Shown here: positions 38,666-52,057 of the stretch, piece by piece | Numbering within the stretch: the first letter of the stretch is position 1 | How the letters are laid out: every line of letters begins with the position of its first letter | Assembly: GCA_963556195.1 (NCBI GenBank) | Contig: CAUVYP010000244.1 | Location: 434,001-498,000, forward strand | Source: Sepiola atlantica | Taxonomy: Eukaryota > Mollusca > Cephalopoda > Sepiida > Sepiolidae | Length of the DNA: 64,000 nucleotides | Direction: 5' to 3' | The notes under the pieces: model-generated | Database searches by the model: none | Told to the model about the DNA's origin: nothing | What the model saw: the letters and a program-made list of their open reading frames with translations, nothing else | Position numbers and translations under genes: made by a program

Positions 38666-41600
38666 TTAGTACGATTTTAAGTTGATATCGCTTTTGTTTA
38701 TAACTTCCACATTTATAAGAATTGTGCTCTGAAACTTTGCAGACCTTAGCGGACACACATTTTCTACTGAAGTACCAAGTTTCAGAAGTTCAGCTCTTGT
38801 ACTCCCGGAGATATGTCGATACAAACTGAATACGCAAATTATCAACAAAATTTAGTGCGATTTTAAGTTGATATCGCTTGTGTTTATAACTTCCACATTT
38901 ATACAAATTGTGCTCTGAAACTTTGCAGACATTAGCGGACACACATTTTCTACTGAAGTACCAAGTTTCAGAAGTTCAGCTCTTGTACTCCCGGAGATAT
39001 GTCGATACAAACTGAATACGCAAAACATCAACAAAATTTAGTGCGATTTTAAGTTGATATCGCTTTTGTTTATAACTTCCACATTTATAAGAATTGTGCT
39101 CTGAAACTTTGCAGACCTTAGCGGACACACATTTTCTACTGAAGTACCAAGTTTCAGAAGTTCAGCTCTTGTACTCCCGGAGATATGTCGATACAAACTG
39201 AATACGCAAAACATCAACAAAATTTAGTGCGATTTAAAAGGTATATCGCTTGTGTTAATAACTTCCACATTTATAAGAATTGTGCTCCGAAACTTTGCAG
39301 ACATTAGCGGACACACATTTTCTACTGAAGTACCAAGTTTCAGAAGTTCAGCTCTTGTACTCCCGGAGATATGTCGATACAAAATGAATACGCAAAACAT
39401 CAACAAAATTTAGTGCGATTTTAAGTTGATATCGCTTTTGTTTATAACTTCCACATTTATAAGAATTGTGCTCCGAAACTTTGCAGACATTAGCGGACAC
39501 ACATTTTCTACTGAAGTACCAAGTTTCAGAAGTTCAGCTCTTGTACTCCCGGAGATATGTCGATACAAACTGAATACGCAAAACATCAACAAAATTTAGT
39601 GCGATTTTAAGTTGATATCGCTTGCGTTTATAACTTCCACATTTATACAAATTGTGCTCTGAAACTTTGCAGACATTAGCGGACACACATTTTCTACTGA
39701 AGTACCAAGTTTCAGAAGTTCAGCTCTTGTACTCCCGGAGATATGTCGATACAAACTGAATACGCAAAACATCAACAAAATTTAGTGCGATTTAAAAGGT
39801 ATATCGCTTGTGTAAATAACTTCCACATTTATAAGAATTGTGCTCTGAAACTTTGCAGACCTTAGCGGACACACATTTTCTACTGAAGTACCAAGTTTCA
39901 GAAGTTCAGCTCTTGTACTCCCGGAGATATGTCGATACAAACTGAATACGCAAAACATCAACAAAATTTAGTGCGATTTAAAAGGTATATTGCTTGTGTT
40001 AATAACTTTCACATTTATAAGAATTGTGCTCCGAAACTTTGCAGACATTAGCGGACACACATTTTCTACTGAAGTACCAAGTTTCAGAAGTTCAGCTCTT
40101 GTACTCTCGGAGATATGTCGATACAAACTGAATACGCAAAACATCAACAAAATTTAGTGCGATTTTAAGTTGATATCGCTTGTGTTTATAACTTCCACAT
40201 TTATACAAATTGTGCTCTGAAACTTTGCAGACATTAGCGGACACACATTTTCTACTGAAGTACCAAGTTTCAGAAGTTCAGCTCTTGTACTCCCGGAGAT
40301 ATGTCGATACAAACTGAATACGCAAAACATCAACAAAATTTAGTACGATTTTAAGTTGATATCGCTTTTGTTTATAACTTCCACATTTATAAGAATTGTG
40401 CTCTGAAACTTTGCAGACCTTAGCGGACACACATTTTCTACTGAAGTACCAAGTTTCAGAAGTTCAGCTCTTGTACTCCCGGAGATATGTCGATACAAAC
40501 TGAATACGCAAATTATCAACAAAATTTAGTGCGATTTTAAGTTGATATCGCTTGTGTTTATAACTTCCACATTTATACAAATTGTGCTCTGAAACTTTGC
40601 AGACATTAGCGGACACACATTTTCTACTGAAGTACCAAGTTTCAGAAGTTCAGCTCTTGTACTCCCGGAGATATGTCGATACAAACTGAATACGCAAAAC
40701 ATCAACAAAATTTAGTGCGATTTTAAGTTGATATCGCTTTTGTTTATAACTTCCACATTTATAAGAATTGTGCTCTGAAACTTTGCAGACCTTAGCGGAC
40801 ACACATTTTCTACTGAAGTACCAAGTTTCAGAAGTTCAGCTCTTGTACTCCCGGAGATATGTCGATACAAACTGAATACGCAAAACATCAACAAAATTTA
40901 GTGCGATTTAAAAGGTATATCGCTTGTGTTAATAACTTCCACATTTATAAGAATTGTGCTCCGAAACTTTGCAGACATTAGCGGACACACATTTTCTACT
41001 GAAGTACCAAGTTTCAGAAGTTCAGCTCTTGTACTCCCGGAGATATGTCGATACAAAATGAATACGCAAAACATCAACAAAATTTAGTGCGATTTTAAGT
41101 TGATATCGCTTTTGTTTATAACTTCCACATTTATAAGAATTGTGCTCCGAAACTTTGCAGACATTAGCGGACACACATTTTCTACTGAAGTACCAAGTTT
41201 CAGAAGTTCAGCTCTTGTACTCCCGGAGATATGTCGATACAAACTGAATACGCAAAACATCAACAAAATTTAGTGCGATTTTAAGTTGATATCGCTTGCG
41301 TTTATAACTTCCACATTTATACAAATTGTGCTCTGAAACTTTGCAGACATTAGCGGACACACATTTTCTACTGAAGTACCAAGTTTCAGAAGTTCAGCTC
41401 TTGTACTCCCGGAGATATGTCGATACAAACTGAATACGCAAAACATCAACAAAATTTAGTGCGATTTAAAAGGTATATCGCTTGTGTAAATAACTTCCAC
41501 ATTTATAAGAATTGTGCTCTGAAACTTTGCAGACCTTAGCGGACACACATTTTCTACTGAAGTACCAAGTTTCAGAAGTTCAGCTCTTGTACTCCCGGAG

Positions 41601-42013
41601 ATATGTCGATACAAACTGAATACGCAAAACATCAACAAAATTTAGTGCGATTTAAAAGGTATATTGCTTGTGTTAATAACTTTCACATTTATAAGAATTG
41701 TGCTCCGAAACTTTGCAGACATTAGCGGACACACATTTTCTACTGAAGTACCAAGTTTCAGAAGTTCAGCTCTTGTACTCTCGGAGATATGTCGATACAA
41801 ACTGAATACGCAAAACATCAACAAAATTTAGTGCGATTTTAAGTTGATATCGCTTGTGTTTATAACTTCCACATTTATACAAATTGTGCTCTGAAACTTT
41901 GCAGACATTAGCGGACACACATTTTCTACTGAAGTACCAAGTTTCAGAAGTTCAGCTCTTGTACTCCCGGAGATATGTCGATACAAACTGAATACGCAAA
42001 ACATCAACAAAAT
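38666..42013. repeat. 9-unit higher-order repeat (1674 bp, two copies)
   Basis: Unit order is J-C-B-E-A-D-Fy-E2-C, copy 1 at 38666-40339 and copy 2 at 40340-42013. Both copies have the J unit with B-type c65t and a80c, and a shared 'gtactctcgg' in E2 (40101 and 41775). The C unit at 40154 is followed directly by the J-type 'tacgat', whereas its partner 41828 is followed by the Kf-type 'taatgcg', which places the crossover. These are the last J units in the array. Confidence 0.92.
41642..41827. repeat. Exemplar of unit type E2
   Basis: Type E2 is E plus c24t ('tatattgcttg') and c42t ('aactttcacat'). It is found at 30296, 33086, 34760, 37550, 39968, 41642 and 49082, always after a Fy or Fy-like unit and before C. 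This copy also has the 'gtactctcgg' marker of the 9-unit repeat. Confidence 0.85.
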
Positions 42014-44245
42014 TTAATGCGATTTTAAGTTGATATCGCTTTTGTTTATAACTTCCACATTTATAAGAATTGTGCTCTGAAACTTTGCAGACATTAGCGG
42101 ACACACATTTTCTACTGAAGTACCAAGTTTCAGAAGTTCAGCTCTTGTACACCCGGAGATATGTCGATACAAACTGAATACGAAAAACATCAACAAAATT
42201 TAGTGCGATTTAAAAGGTATATCGCTTGTGTTAATAACTTCCACATTTATAAGAATTGTGCTCCGAAACTTTGCAGACATTAGCGGACACACATTTTCTA
42301 CTGAAGTACCAAGTTTCAGAAGTTCAGCTCTTGTACTTCCGGAGATATGTCGATACAAACTGAATACGCAAAACATCAACACAATTTAGTGCGATTTTAA
42401 GTTGATATCGCTTTTGTTTATAACTTCCACATTTATGAGAATTGTGCTCCGAAAATTTGCAGACAATAGCGGACACACATTTTCTACTGATGTACGAAGT
42501 TTCAGAAGTTCAGCTCTTGTACTCCCGGAGATATGTCGATACAAACTGAATACGCAAAACATAAACAAAATTTAGTGCGATTTAAAGTTGATAAGTCTTT
42601 TGTTAATAACTTCCACATTTATAAGAATTGTGCTCCGAAACTTTGCAGACATTAGCGGACACAAATTTTCTACTGAAGTACCAAGTTTCAGAAGTTCAGC
42701 TCTTGTACTCCCGGAGATATGTCGATACAAACTGAATACGCAAAACATCAACAAAATTTAGTACGATTTTAAGTTGATATCGCTTTTGTTTATAACTTCC
42801 ACATTTATAAGAATTGTGCTCTGAAACTTTGCAGACATTAGCGGACACACATTTTCTACTGAAGTACCAAGTTTCAGAAGTTTAGCTCTTGTACTCCCGG
42901 AGATATGTCGATACAAACTGAATACGCAAAACATCAACAAAATTTAGTGCGATTTAAAAGGTATATCGCTTGTGTTAATAACTTCCACATTTATAAGAAT
43001 TGTGCTCCGAAACTTTGCAGACATTAGCGGACACACATTTTCTACTGAAGTACCAAGTTTCAGAAGTTCAGCTCTTGTACTCCCGGAGATATGTCGATAC
43101 AAACTGAATACGCAAAACCTCAACAAAATTTAGTGCGATTTTAAGTTGATATCGCTTGCGTTTATAACTTCCACATTTATACAAATTGTGCTCTGAAACT
43201 TTGCAGACATTAGCGGACACACATTTTCTACTGAAGTACCAAGTTTCAGAAGTTCAGCTCTTGTACTCCCGGAGATATGTCGATACAAACTGAATACGCA
43301 AAACATCAACAAAATTTAGTGCGATTTAAAAGGTATATCGCTTGTGTTAATAACTTCCACATTTATAAAAATTGTGCTCTGAAACTTTGCAGACCTTAGC
43401 GGACACACATTTTCTACTGAAGTACCAAGTTTCAGAAGTTCAGCTCTTGTACTCCCGGAGATATGTCGATACAAACTGAATACGCAAAACATCAACAAAA
43501 TTTAGTGCGATTTAAAAGGTATATCGCTTGTGTTAATAACTTCCACATTTATAAGAATTGTGCTCCGAAACTTTGCAGACATTAGCGGACACACATTTTC
43601 TACTGAAGTACCAAGTTTCAGAAGTTCAGCTCTTGTACTCCCGGAGATATGTCGATACAAACTGAATACGCAAAACATCAACAAAATTTAGTGCGATTTT
43701 AAGTTGATATCGCTTGTGTTTATAACTTCCACATTTATACAAATTGTGCTCTGAAACTTTGCAGACATTAGCGGACACACATTTTCTACTGAAGTACCAA
43801 GTTTCAGAAGTTCAGCTCTTGTACTCCCGGTGATATGTCGATACAAACTGAATACGCAAAACATCAACAAAATTTAATGCGATTTTAAGTTGATATCGCT
43901 TTTGTTTATAACTTCCACATTTATAAGAATTGTTCTCTGAAACTTTGCAGACATTAGCGGACACACATTTTCTACTGAAGTACCAAGTTTCAGAAGTTCA
44001 GCTCTTGTACTCCCGGAGATATGTCGATACAAACTGAATACGCAAAACATCAACAAAATTTAGTGCGATTTTAAGTTGATATCGCTTTTGTTTATAACTT
44101 CCACATTTATAAGAATTGTGCTCCGAAACTTTGCAGACATTAGCGGACACACATTTTCTACTGAAGTACCAAGTTTCAGAAGTTCAGCTCTTGTACTCCC
44201 GGAGATATGTCGATACAAACTGAATACGCAAAACATCAACAAAAT
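42014..44245. repeat. Mixed segment, 12 units, with a distant duplicate
   Basis: Unit order is Kf-E-H-I-K-E-D-F-E-C-K-A. The K at 42758 keeps the J-type 'tacgat' left end without the J right end. Units 41642-44059 match 49082-51685 in order, 7440 bp and then 7626 bp downstream. Shared rare markers are 'acttccgg', 'gatgtacgaag' and 'gacacaaatttt'. The H at 42386 has a private 'ccgaaaattt' near 42451. Confidence 0.85.
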
Positions 44246-46663
44246 TTAGTGCGATTTTAAGTTGATATCGCTTTTGTTTATAACTTCCACATTTATAAGA
44301 ATTGTGCTCCGAAACTTTGCAGACATTAGCGGACACACATTTTCTACTGAAGTACCAAGTTTCAGAAGTTCAGCTCTTGTACTCCCGGAGATATGTCGAT
44401 ACAAACTGAATACGCAAAACAGCAACACAATTTAGTGCGATTTTAAGTTGATATCGCTTGCGTTTATAACTTCCACATTTATACAAATTGTGCTCTGAAA
44501 CTTTGCAGACATTAGCGGACACACATTTTCTACTGAAGTACCAAGTTTCAGAAGTTCAGCTCTTGTACTCCCGGAGATATGTCGATACAAACTGAATACG
44601 CAAAACATCAACAAAATTTAGTGCGATTTTAAGTTGATATCGCTTTTGTTTATAACTTCCACATTTATAAGAATTGTGCTCTGAAACTTTGCAGACATTA
44701 GCGGACACACATTTTCTACTGAAGTACCAAGTTTCAGAGGTTCAGCTCTTGTACTCCCGGAGATATGTCGATACAAACTGAATACGCAAAACATCAACAA
44801 AATTTAGTGCGATTTAAAAGGTATATCGCTTGTGTTAATAACTTCCACATTTATAAGAATTGTGCTCCGAAACTTTGCAGACATTAGCGGACACACATTT
44901 TCTACTGAAGTACCAAGTTTCAGAAGTTCAGCTCTTGTACTCCCGGAGATATGTCGATACAAACTGAATACGCAAAACATCAACAAAATTTAGTGCGATT
45001 TTAAGTTGATATCGCTTTTGTTTATAACTTCCACATTTATAAGAATTGTGCTCCGAAACTTTGCAGACATTAGCGGACACACATTTTCTACTGAAGTACC
45101 AAGTTTCAGAAGTTCAGCTCTTGTAATCCCGGAGATATCTCGATACAAACTGAATACGCAAAACATCAACAAAATTTAGTGCGATTTTAAGTTGATATCG
45201 CTTGCGTTTATAACTTCCACATTTATACAAATTGTGCTCTGAAACTTTGCAGACATTAGCGGACACACATTTTCTACTGAAGTACCAAGTTTCAGAAGTT
45301 CAGCTCTTGTACTCCCGGAGATATGTCGATACAAACTGAATACGCAAAACATCAACAAAATTTAGTGCGATTTTAAGTTGATATCGCTTGTGTTTATAAC
45401 TTCCACATTTATACAAATTGTGCTCTGAAACTTTGCAGACATTAGCGGACACACATTTTCTACTGAAGTACCAAGTTTCAGAAGTTCAGCTCTTGTACTC
45501 CCGGAGATATGTCGATACAAACTGAATACGCAAAACATCAACAAAATTTAGTGCGATTTTAAGTTGATATCGCTTTTGTTTATAACTTCCACATTTATAA
45601 GAATTGTGCTCCGAAACTTTGCAGACATTAGCGGACACACATTTTCTACTGAAGTACCAAGTTTCAGAAGTTCAGCTCTTGTACTCCCGGAGATATGTCG
45701 ATACAAACTGAATACGCAAAACAGCAACAAAATTTAGTGCGATTTTAAGTTGATATCGCTTGCGTTTATAACTTCCACATTTATACAAATTGTGCTCTGA
45801 AACTTTGCAGACATTAGCGGACACACATTTTCTACTGAAGTACCAAGTTTCAGAAGTTCAGCTCTTGTACTCCCGGAGATATGTCGATACAAACTGAATA
45901 CGCAAAACATCAACAAAATTTAGTGCGATTTTAAGTTGATATCGCTTTTGTTTATAACTTCCACATTTATAAGAATTGTGCTCTGAAACTTTGCAGACAT
46001 TAGCGGACACACATTTTCTACTGAAGTACCAAGTTTCAGAGGTTCAGCTCTTGTACTCCCGGAGATATGTCGATACAAACTGAATACGCAAAACATCAAC
46101 AAAATTTAGTGCGATTTAAAAGGTATATCGCTTGTGTTAATAACTTCCACATTTATAAGAATTGTGCTCCAAAACTTTGCAGACATTAGCGGACACACAT
46201 TTTCTACTGAAGTACCAAGTTTCAGAAGTTCAGCTCTTGTACTCCCGGAGATATGTCGATACAAACTGAATACGCAAAACATCAACAAAATTTAGTGCGA
46301 TTTTAAGTTGATATCGCTTTTGTTTATAACTTCCACATTTATAAGAATTGTGCTCCGAAACTTTGCAGACATTAGCGGACACACATTTTCTACTGAAGTA
46401 CCAAGTTTCAGAAGTTCAGCTCTTGTACTTCCGGAGATATCTCGATACAAAGTGAATACGCAAAACATCAACAAAATTTAGTGCGATTTTAAGTTGATAT
46501 CGCTTGCGTTTATAACTTCCACATTTATACAAATTGTGCTCTGAAACTTTGCAGACATTAGCGGACACACATTTTCTACTGAAGTACCAAGTTTCAGAAG
46601 TTCAGCTCTTGTACTCCCGGAGATATGTCGATACAAACTGAATACGCAAAACATCAACAAAAT
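44246..46663. repeat. 7-unit higher-order repeat (1302 bp, nearly two copies)
   Basis: Unit order is A-D-K-E-A-D-C, copy 1 at 44246-45547; the first six units repeat at 45548-46663. Shared rare markers are 'aaaacagcaac' at the end of the first A, 'cagaggttcag' in K (about 44736 and 46038) and 'gatatctcga' in the second A (about 45135 and 46437). A-D-K-E with the same 'cagcaac' and 'cagaggttc' markers recurs at 53360-54103, 7812 bp from 45548. Confidence 0.9.
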
Positions 46664-46849
46664 TTAGTGCGATTTAAAAGGTATATCGCTTTTGTTTATA
46701 ACTTCCACATTTATAAGAATTGTGCTCCGAAACTTTGCAGACATTAGCGGACACACATTTTCTACTGAAGTACCAAGTTTCAGAAGTTCAGCTCTTGTAC
46801 TCCCGGAGATATGTCGATACAAACTGAATACGCAAAACATCAACAAAAT
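46664..46849. repeat. Hybrid unit, E left end joined to A body
   Basis: The unit begins with the E block 'gatttaaaaggtatatcgc' but continues 'ttttgtttataac' as in A, without g29 and a34. The exchange lies between unit positions 20 and 29, about 46684-46692. No other unit in the window has this combination. It separates the 7-unit and 5-unit repeats. Confidence 0.9.
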
Positions 46850-48337
46850 TTAGTGCGATTTTAAGTTGATATCGCTTTTGTTTATAACTTCCACATTTAT
46901 GAGAATTGTGCTCCGAAACTTTGCAGACAATAGCGGACACACATTTTCTACTAATGTACGAAGTTTCAGAAGTTCAGCTCTTGTACTCCCGGAGATATGT
47001 CGATACAAACTGAATACGCAAAACATCAACAAAATTTAATGCGATTTTAAGTTGATATCGCTTTTGTTTATAACTTCCACATTTATAAGAATTGTGCTCT
47101 GAAACTTTGCAGACATTAGCGGACACACATTTTCTACTGAAGTACCAAGTTTCAGAAGTTCAGCTCTTGTACTCCCGGAGATATGTCGATACAAACTGAA
47201 TACGCAAAACATCAACAAAATTTAGTGCGATTTAAAAGGTATATCGCTTGTGTTAATAACTTCCACATTTATAAGAATTGTGCTCCGAAACTTTGCAGAC
47301 ATTAGCGGACACACATTTTCTACTGAAGTACCAAGTTTCAGAAGTTCAGCTCTTGTACTCCCGGAGATATGTCGATACAAACTGAATACGCAAAACAGCA
47401 ACAAAATTTAGTGCGATTTTAAGTTGATATCGCTTGCGTTTATAACTTCCACATTTATACAAATTGTGCTCTGAAACTTTGCAGACATTAGCGGACACAC
47501 ATTTTCTACTGAAGTACCAAGTTTCAGAAGTTCAGCTCTTGTACTCCCGGAGATATGTCGATACAAACTGAATACGCAAAACATCAACAAAATTTAGTGC
47601 GATTTAAAAGGTATATCGCTTGTGTTAATAACTTCCACATTTATAAGAATTGTGCTCCGAAACTTTGCAGACATTAGCGGACACACATTTTCTACTGAAG
47701 TACCAAGTTTCAGAAGTTCAGCTCTTGTACTCCCGGAGATATGTCGATACAAACTGAATACGCAAAACATCAACAAAATTTAGTGCGATTTTAAGTTGAT
47801 ATCGCTTTTGTTTATAACTTCCACATTTATGAGAATTGTGCTCCGAAACTTTGCAGACAATAGCGGACACACATTTTCTACTAATGTACGAAGTTTCAGA
47901 AGTTCAGCTCTTGTACTCCCGGAGATATGTCGATACAAACTGAATACGCAAAACATCAACAAAATTTAATGCGATTTTAAGTTGATATCGCTTTTGTTTA
48001 TAACTTCCACATTTATAAGAATTGTGCTCTGAAACTTTGCAGACATTAGCGGACACACATTTTCTACTGAAGTACCAAGTTTCAGAAGTTCAGCTCTTGT
48101 ACTCCCGGAGATATGTCGATACAAACTGAATACGCAAAACATCAACAAAATTTAGTGCGATTTAAAAGGTATATCGCTTGTGTTAATAACTTCCACATTT
48201 ATAAGAATTGTGCTCCGAAACTTTGCAGACATTAGCGGACACACATTTTCTACTGAAGTACCAAGTTTCAGAAGTTCCGCTCTTGTACTCCCGGAGATAT
48301 GTCGATACAAACTGAATACGCAAAACATCAACAAAAT
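46850..48337. repeat. 5-unit higher-order repeat (930 bp, 1.6 copies)
   Basis: Unit order is H-K-E-D-E at 46850-47779, then H-K-E at 47780-48337. Both H units carry 'ctaatgtacg' and, unusually, end in 'catcaac' followed by the 'taatgcg' start of K. The E at 47222 ends in the 'cagcaac' variant also used in the 7-unit repeat, so material was exchanged between these neighbours. The E at 48152 has 'gttccgctc' near 48274. Confidence 0.88.
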
Positions 48338-51300
48338 TTAGTGCGATTTTAAGTTGATATCGCTTTTGTTTATAACTTCCACATTTATGAGAATTGTGCT
48401 CCGAAACTTTGCAGACAATAGCGGACACACATTTTCTACTGATGTACGATGTTTCAGAAGTTCAGCTCTTGTACTCCCGGAGATATGTCGATACAAACTG
48501 AATACGCAAAACATAAACAAAATTTAGTGCGATTTAAAGTTGATAAGTCTTTTGTTAATAACTTCCACATTTATAAGAATTGTGCTCCGAAACTTTGCAG
48601 ACATTAGCGGACACACATTTTCTACTGAAGTACCAAGTTTCAGAAGTTCAGCTCTTGTACTCCCGGAGATATGTCGATACAAACTGAATACGCAAAACAT
48701 CAACAAAATTTAGTGCGATTTTAAGTTGATATCGCTTTTGTTTATAACTTCCACATTTATAAGAATTGTGCTCCGAAACTTTGCAGACATTAGCGGACAC
48801 ACATTTTCTACTGAAGTACCAAGTTTCAGAAGTTCAGCTCTTGTACTCCCGGAGATATTTCGATACAAACTGAATACGCAAAACATCAACAAAATTTAGT
48901 GCGATTTTAAGTTGATATCGCTTGTGTAAATAACTTCCACATTTATAAGAATTGTGCTCTGAAACTTTGCAGACATTAGCGGACACACATTTTCTACTGA
49001 AGTACCAAGTTTCAGAAGTTCAGCTCTTGTACTCCCGGAGATATGTCGATACAAACTGAATACGCAAAACATCAACAAAATTTAGTGCGATTTAAAAGGT
49101 ATATTGCTTGTGTTAATAACTTTCACATTTATAAGAATTGTGCTCCGAAACTTTGCAGACATTAGCGGACACACATTTTCTACTGAAGTACCAAGTTTCA
49201 GAAGGTCAGCTCTTGTACTCCCGGAGATATGTCGATACAAACTGAATACGCAAAACATCAACAAAATTTAGTGCGATTTTAAGTTTATATCGCTTGTGTT
49301 TATAACTTCCACATTTATACAAATTGTGCTCTGAAACTTTGCAGACATCAGCGGACACACATTTTCTACTGAAGTACCAAGTTTCAGAAGTTCAGCTCTT
49401 GTACTCCCGGAGATATGTCGATACAAACTGAATACGCAAAACATCAACAAAATTTAATGCGATTTTAAGTTGATATCGCTTTTGTTTATAACTTCCACAT
49501 TTATAAGAATTGTGCTCTGAAACTTTGCAGACCTTAGCGGACACACATTTTCTACTGAAGTACCAAGTTTCAGAAGTTCAGCTCTTGTACTCCCGGAGAT
49601 ATGTCGATACAAACTGAATACGAAAAACATCAACAAAATTTAGTGCGATTTAAAAGGTATATCGCTTGTGTTAATAACTTCCACATTTATAAGAATTGTG
49701 CTCCGAAACTTTGCAGACATTAGCGGACACACATTTTCTACTGAAGTACCAAGTTTCAGAAGTTCAGCTCTTGTACTTCCGGAGATATGTCGATACAAAC
49801 TGAATACGCAAAACATCAACAAAATTTAGTGCGATTTTAAGTTGATATCGCTTTTGTTTATAACTTCCACATTTATGAGAATTGTGCTCCGAAACTTTGC
49901 AGACAATAGCGGACACACATTTTCTACTGATGTACGAAGTTTCAGAAGTTCAGCTCTTGTACTCCCGGAGATATGTCGATACAAACTGAATACGCAAAAC
50001 ATAAACAAAATTTAGTGCGATTTAAAGTTGATAAGTCTTTTGTTAATAAATTCCACATTTATAAGAATTGTGCTCCGAAACTTTGCAGACATTAGAGGAC
50101 ACAAATTTTCTACTGAAGTACCAAGTTTCAGAAGTTCAGCTCTTGTACTCCCGGAGATATGTCGATACAAACTGAATACGCAAAACATCAACAAAATTTA
50201 GTACGATTTTAAGTTGATATCGCTTTTGTTTATAACTTCCACATTTATAAGAATTGTGCTCTGAAACTTTGCAGACCTTAGCGGACACACATTTTCTACT
50301 GAAGTACCAAGTTTCAGAAGTTCAGCTCTTGTACTCCCGGAGATATGTCGATACAAACTGAATACGCAAAACATCAACAAAATTTAGTGCGATTTAAAAG
50401 GTATATCGCTTGTGTTAATAACTTCCACATTTATAAGAATTGTGCTCCGAAACTTTGCAGACATTAGCGGACACACATTTTCTACTGAAGTACCAAGTTT
50501 CAGAAGTTCAGCTCTTGTACTCCCGGAGATATGTCGATACAAACTGAATACGCAAAACATCAACAAAATTTAGTGCGATTTTAAGTTGATATCGCTTGCG
50601 TTTATAACTTCCACATTTATACAAATTGTGCTCTGAAACTTTGCAGACATTAGCGGACACACATTTTCTACTGAAGTACCAAGTTTCAGAAGTTCAGCTC
50701 TTGTACTCTCGGAGATATGTCGATACAAACTGAATACGCAAAACATCAACAAAATTTAGTGCGATTTTAAGTTGATATCGCTTGCGTTTATAACTTCCAC
50801 ATTTATACAAATTGTGCTCTGAAACTTTGCAGACATTAGCGGACACACATTTTCTACTGAAGTACCAAGTTTCAGAAGTTCAGCTCTTGTACTCCCGGAA
50901 ATATGTCGATACAAACTGAATACGCAAAACATCAACAAAATTTAGTGCGATTTAAAAGGTATATCGCTTGTGTTAATAACTTCCACATTTATAAGAATTG
51001 TGCTCTGAAACTTTGCAGACCTTAGCGGACACACATTTTCTACTGAAGTACCAAGTTTCAGAAGTTCAGCTCTTGTACTCCCGGAGATATGTCGATACAA
51101 ACTGAATACGCAAAACATCAACAAAATTTAGTGCGATTTAAAAGGTATATCGCTTGTGTTAATAACTTCCACATTTATAAGAATTGTGCTCCGAAACTTT
51201 GCAGACATTAGCGGACACACATTTTCTACTGAAGTACCAAGTTTCAGAAGTTCAGCTCTTGTAGTCCCGGAGATATGTCGATACAAACTGAATACGCAAA

Positions 51301-52057
51301 ACATCAACAAAATTTAGTGCGATTTTAAGTTGATATCGCTTGTGTTTATAACTTCCACATTTATACGAATTGTGCTCTGAAACTTTGCAGACATTAGCGG
51401 ACACACATTTTCTACTGAAGTACCAAGTTTCAGAAGTTCAGCTCTTGTACTCCCGGAGATATGTCGATACAAACTGAATACGCAAAACATCAACAAAATT
51501 TAATGCGATTTTAAGTTGATATCGCTTTTGTTTATAACTTCCACATTTATAAGAATTGTGCTCTGAAACTTTGCAGACATTAGCGGACACACATTTTCTA
51601 CTGAAGTACCAAGTTTCAGAAGTTCAGCTCTTGTACTCCCGGAGATATGTCGATACAAACTGAATACGCAAAACATCAACAAAATTTAGTGCGATTTAAA
51701 TGGTATATCGCTTGTGTTAATAACTTCCACATTTATAAGAATTGTGCTCCGAAACTTTGCAGACATTAGCGGACACACATTTTCTACTGAAGTACCAAGT
51801 TTCAGAAGTTCCGCTCTTGTACTCCCGGAGATATGTCAATACAAACCGAATACGCAAAACATCAACAAAATTTAGTGCGATTTTAAGTTGATATCGCTTT
51901 TGTTTATAACTTCCACATTTATGAGAATTGTGCTCCGAAACTTTGCAGACAATAGCGGACACACATTTTCTACTGATGTACGAAGTTTCAGAAGTTCAGC
52001 TCTTGTACTCCCGGATATATGTCGATACAAACTGAATACGCAAAACATAAACAAAAT
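48338..52057. repeat. Mixed segment, 20 units, with two distant duplicates
   Basis: Unit order is H-I-A-Ky-E2-C-Bf-E-H-I-B-E-D-D-F-E-C-K-E-H. Ky (48896) is a hybrid with a K left start and Fy 'gtgtaaataac'. Bf (49454) has the Kf markers g4a and c170a plus a80c. The D unit is doubled at 50570-50941. The stretch 49082-51685 parallels 41642-44059. The E at 51686 shares the rare 'gttccgctc' with the E at 48152, exactly 3534 bp (19 units) away, and both are followed by H-I-A. The F at 50942 is the last unit with the 'gacctt' marker. Confidence 0.85.
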
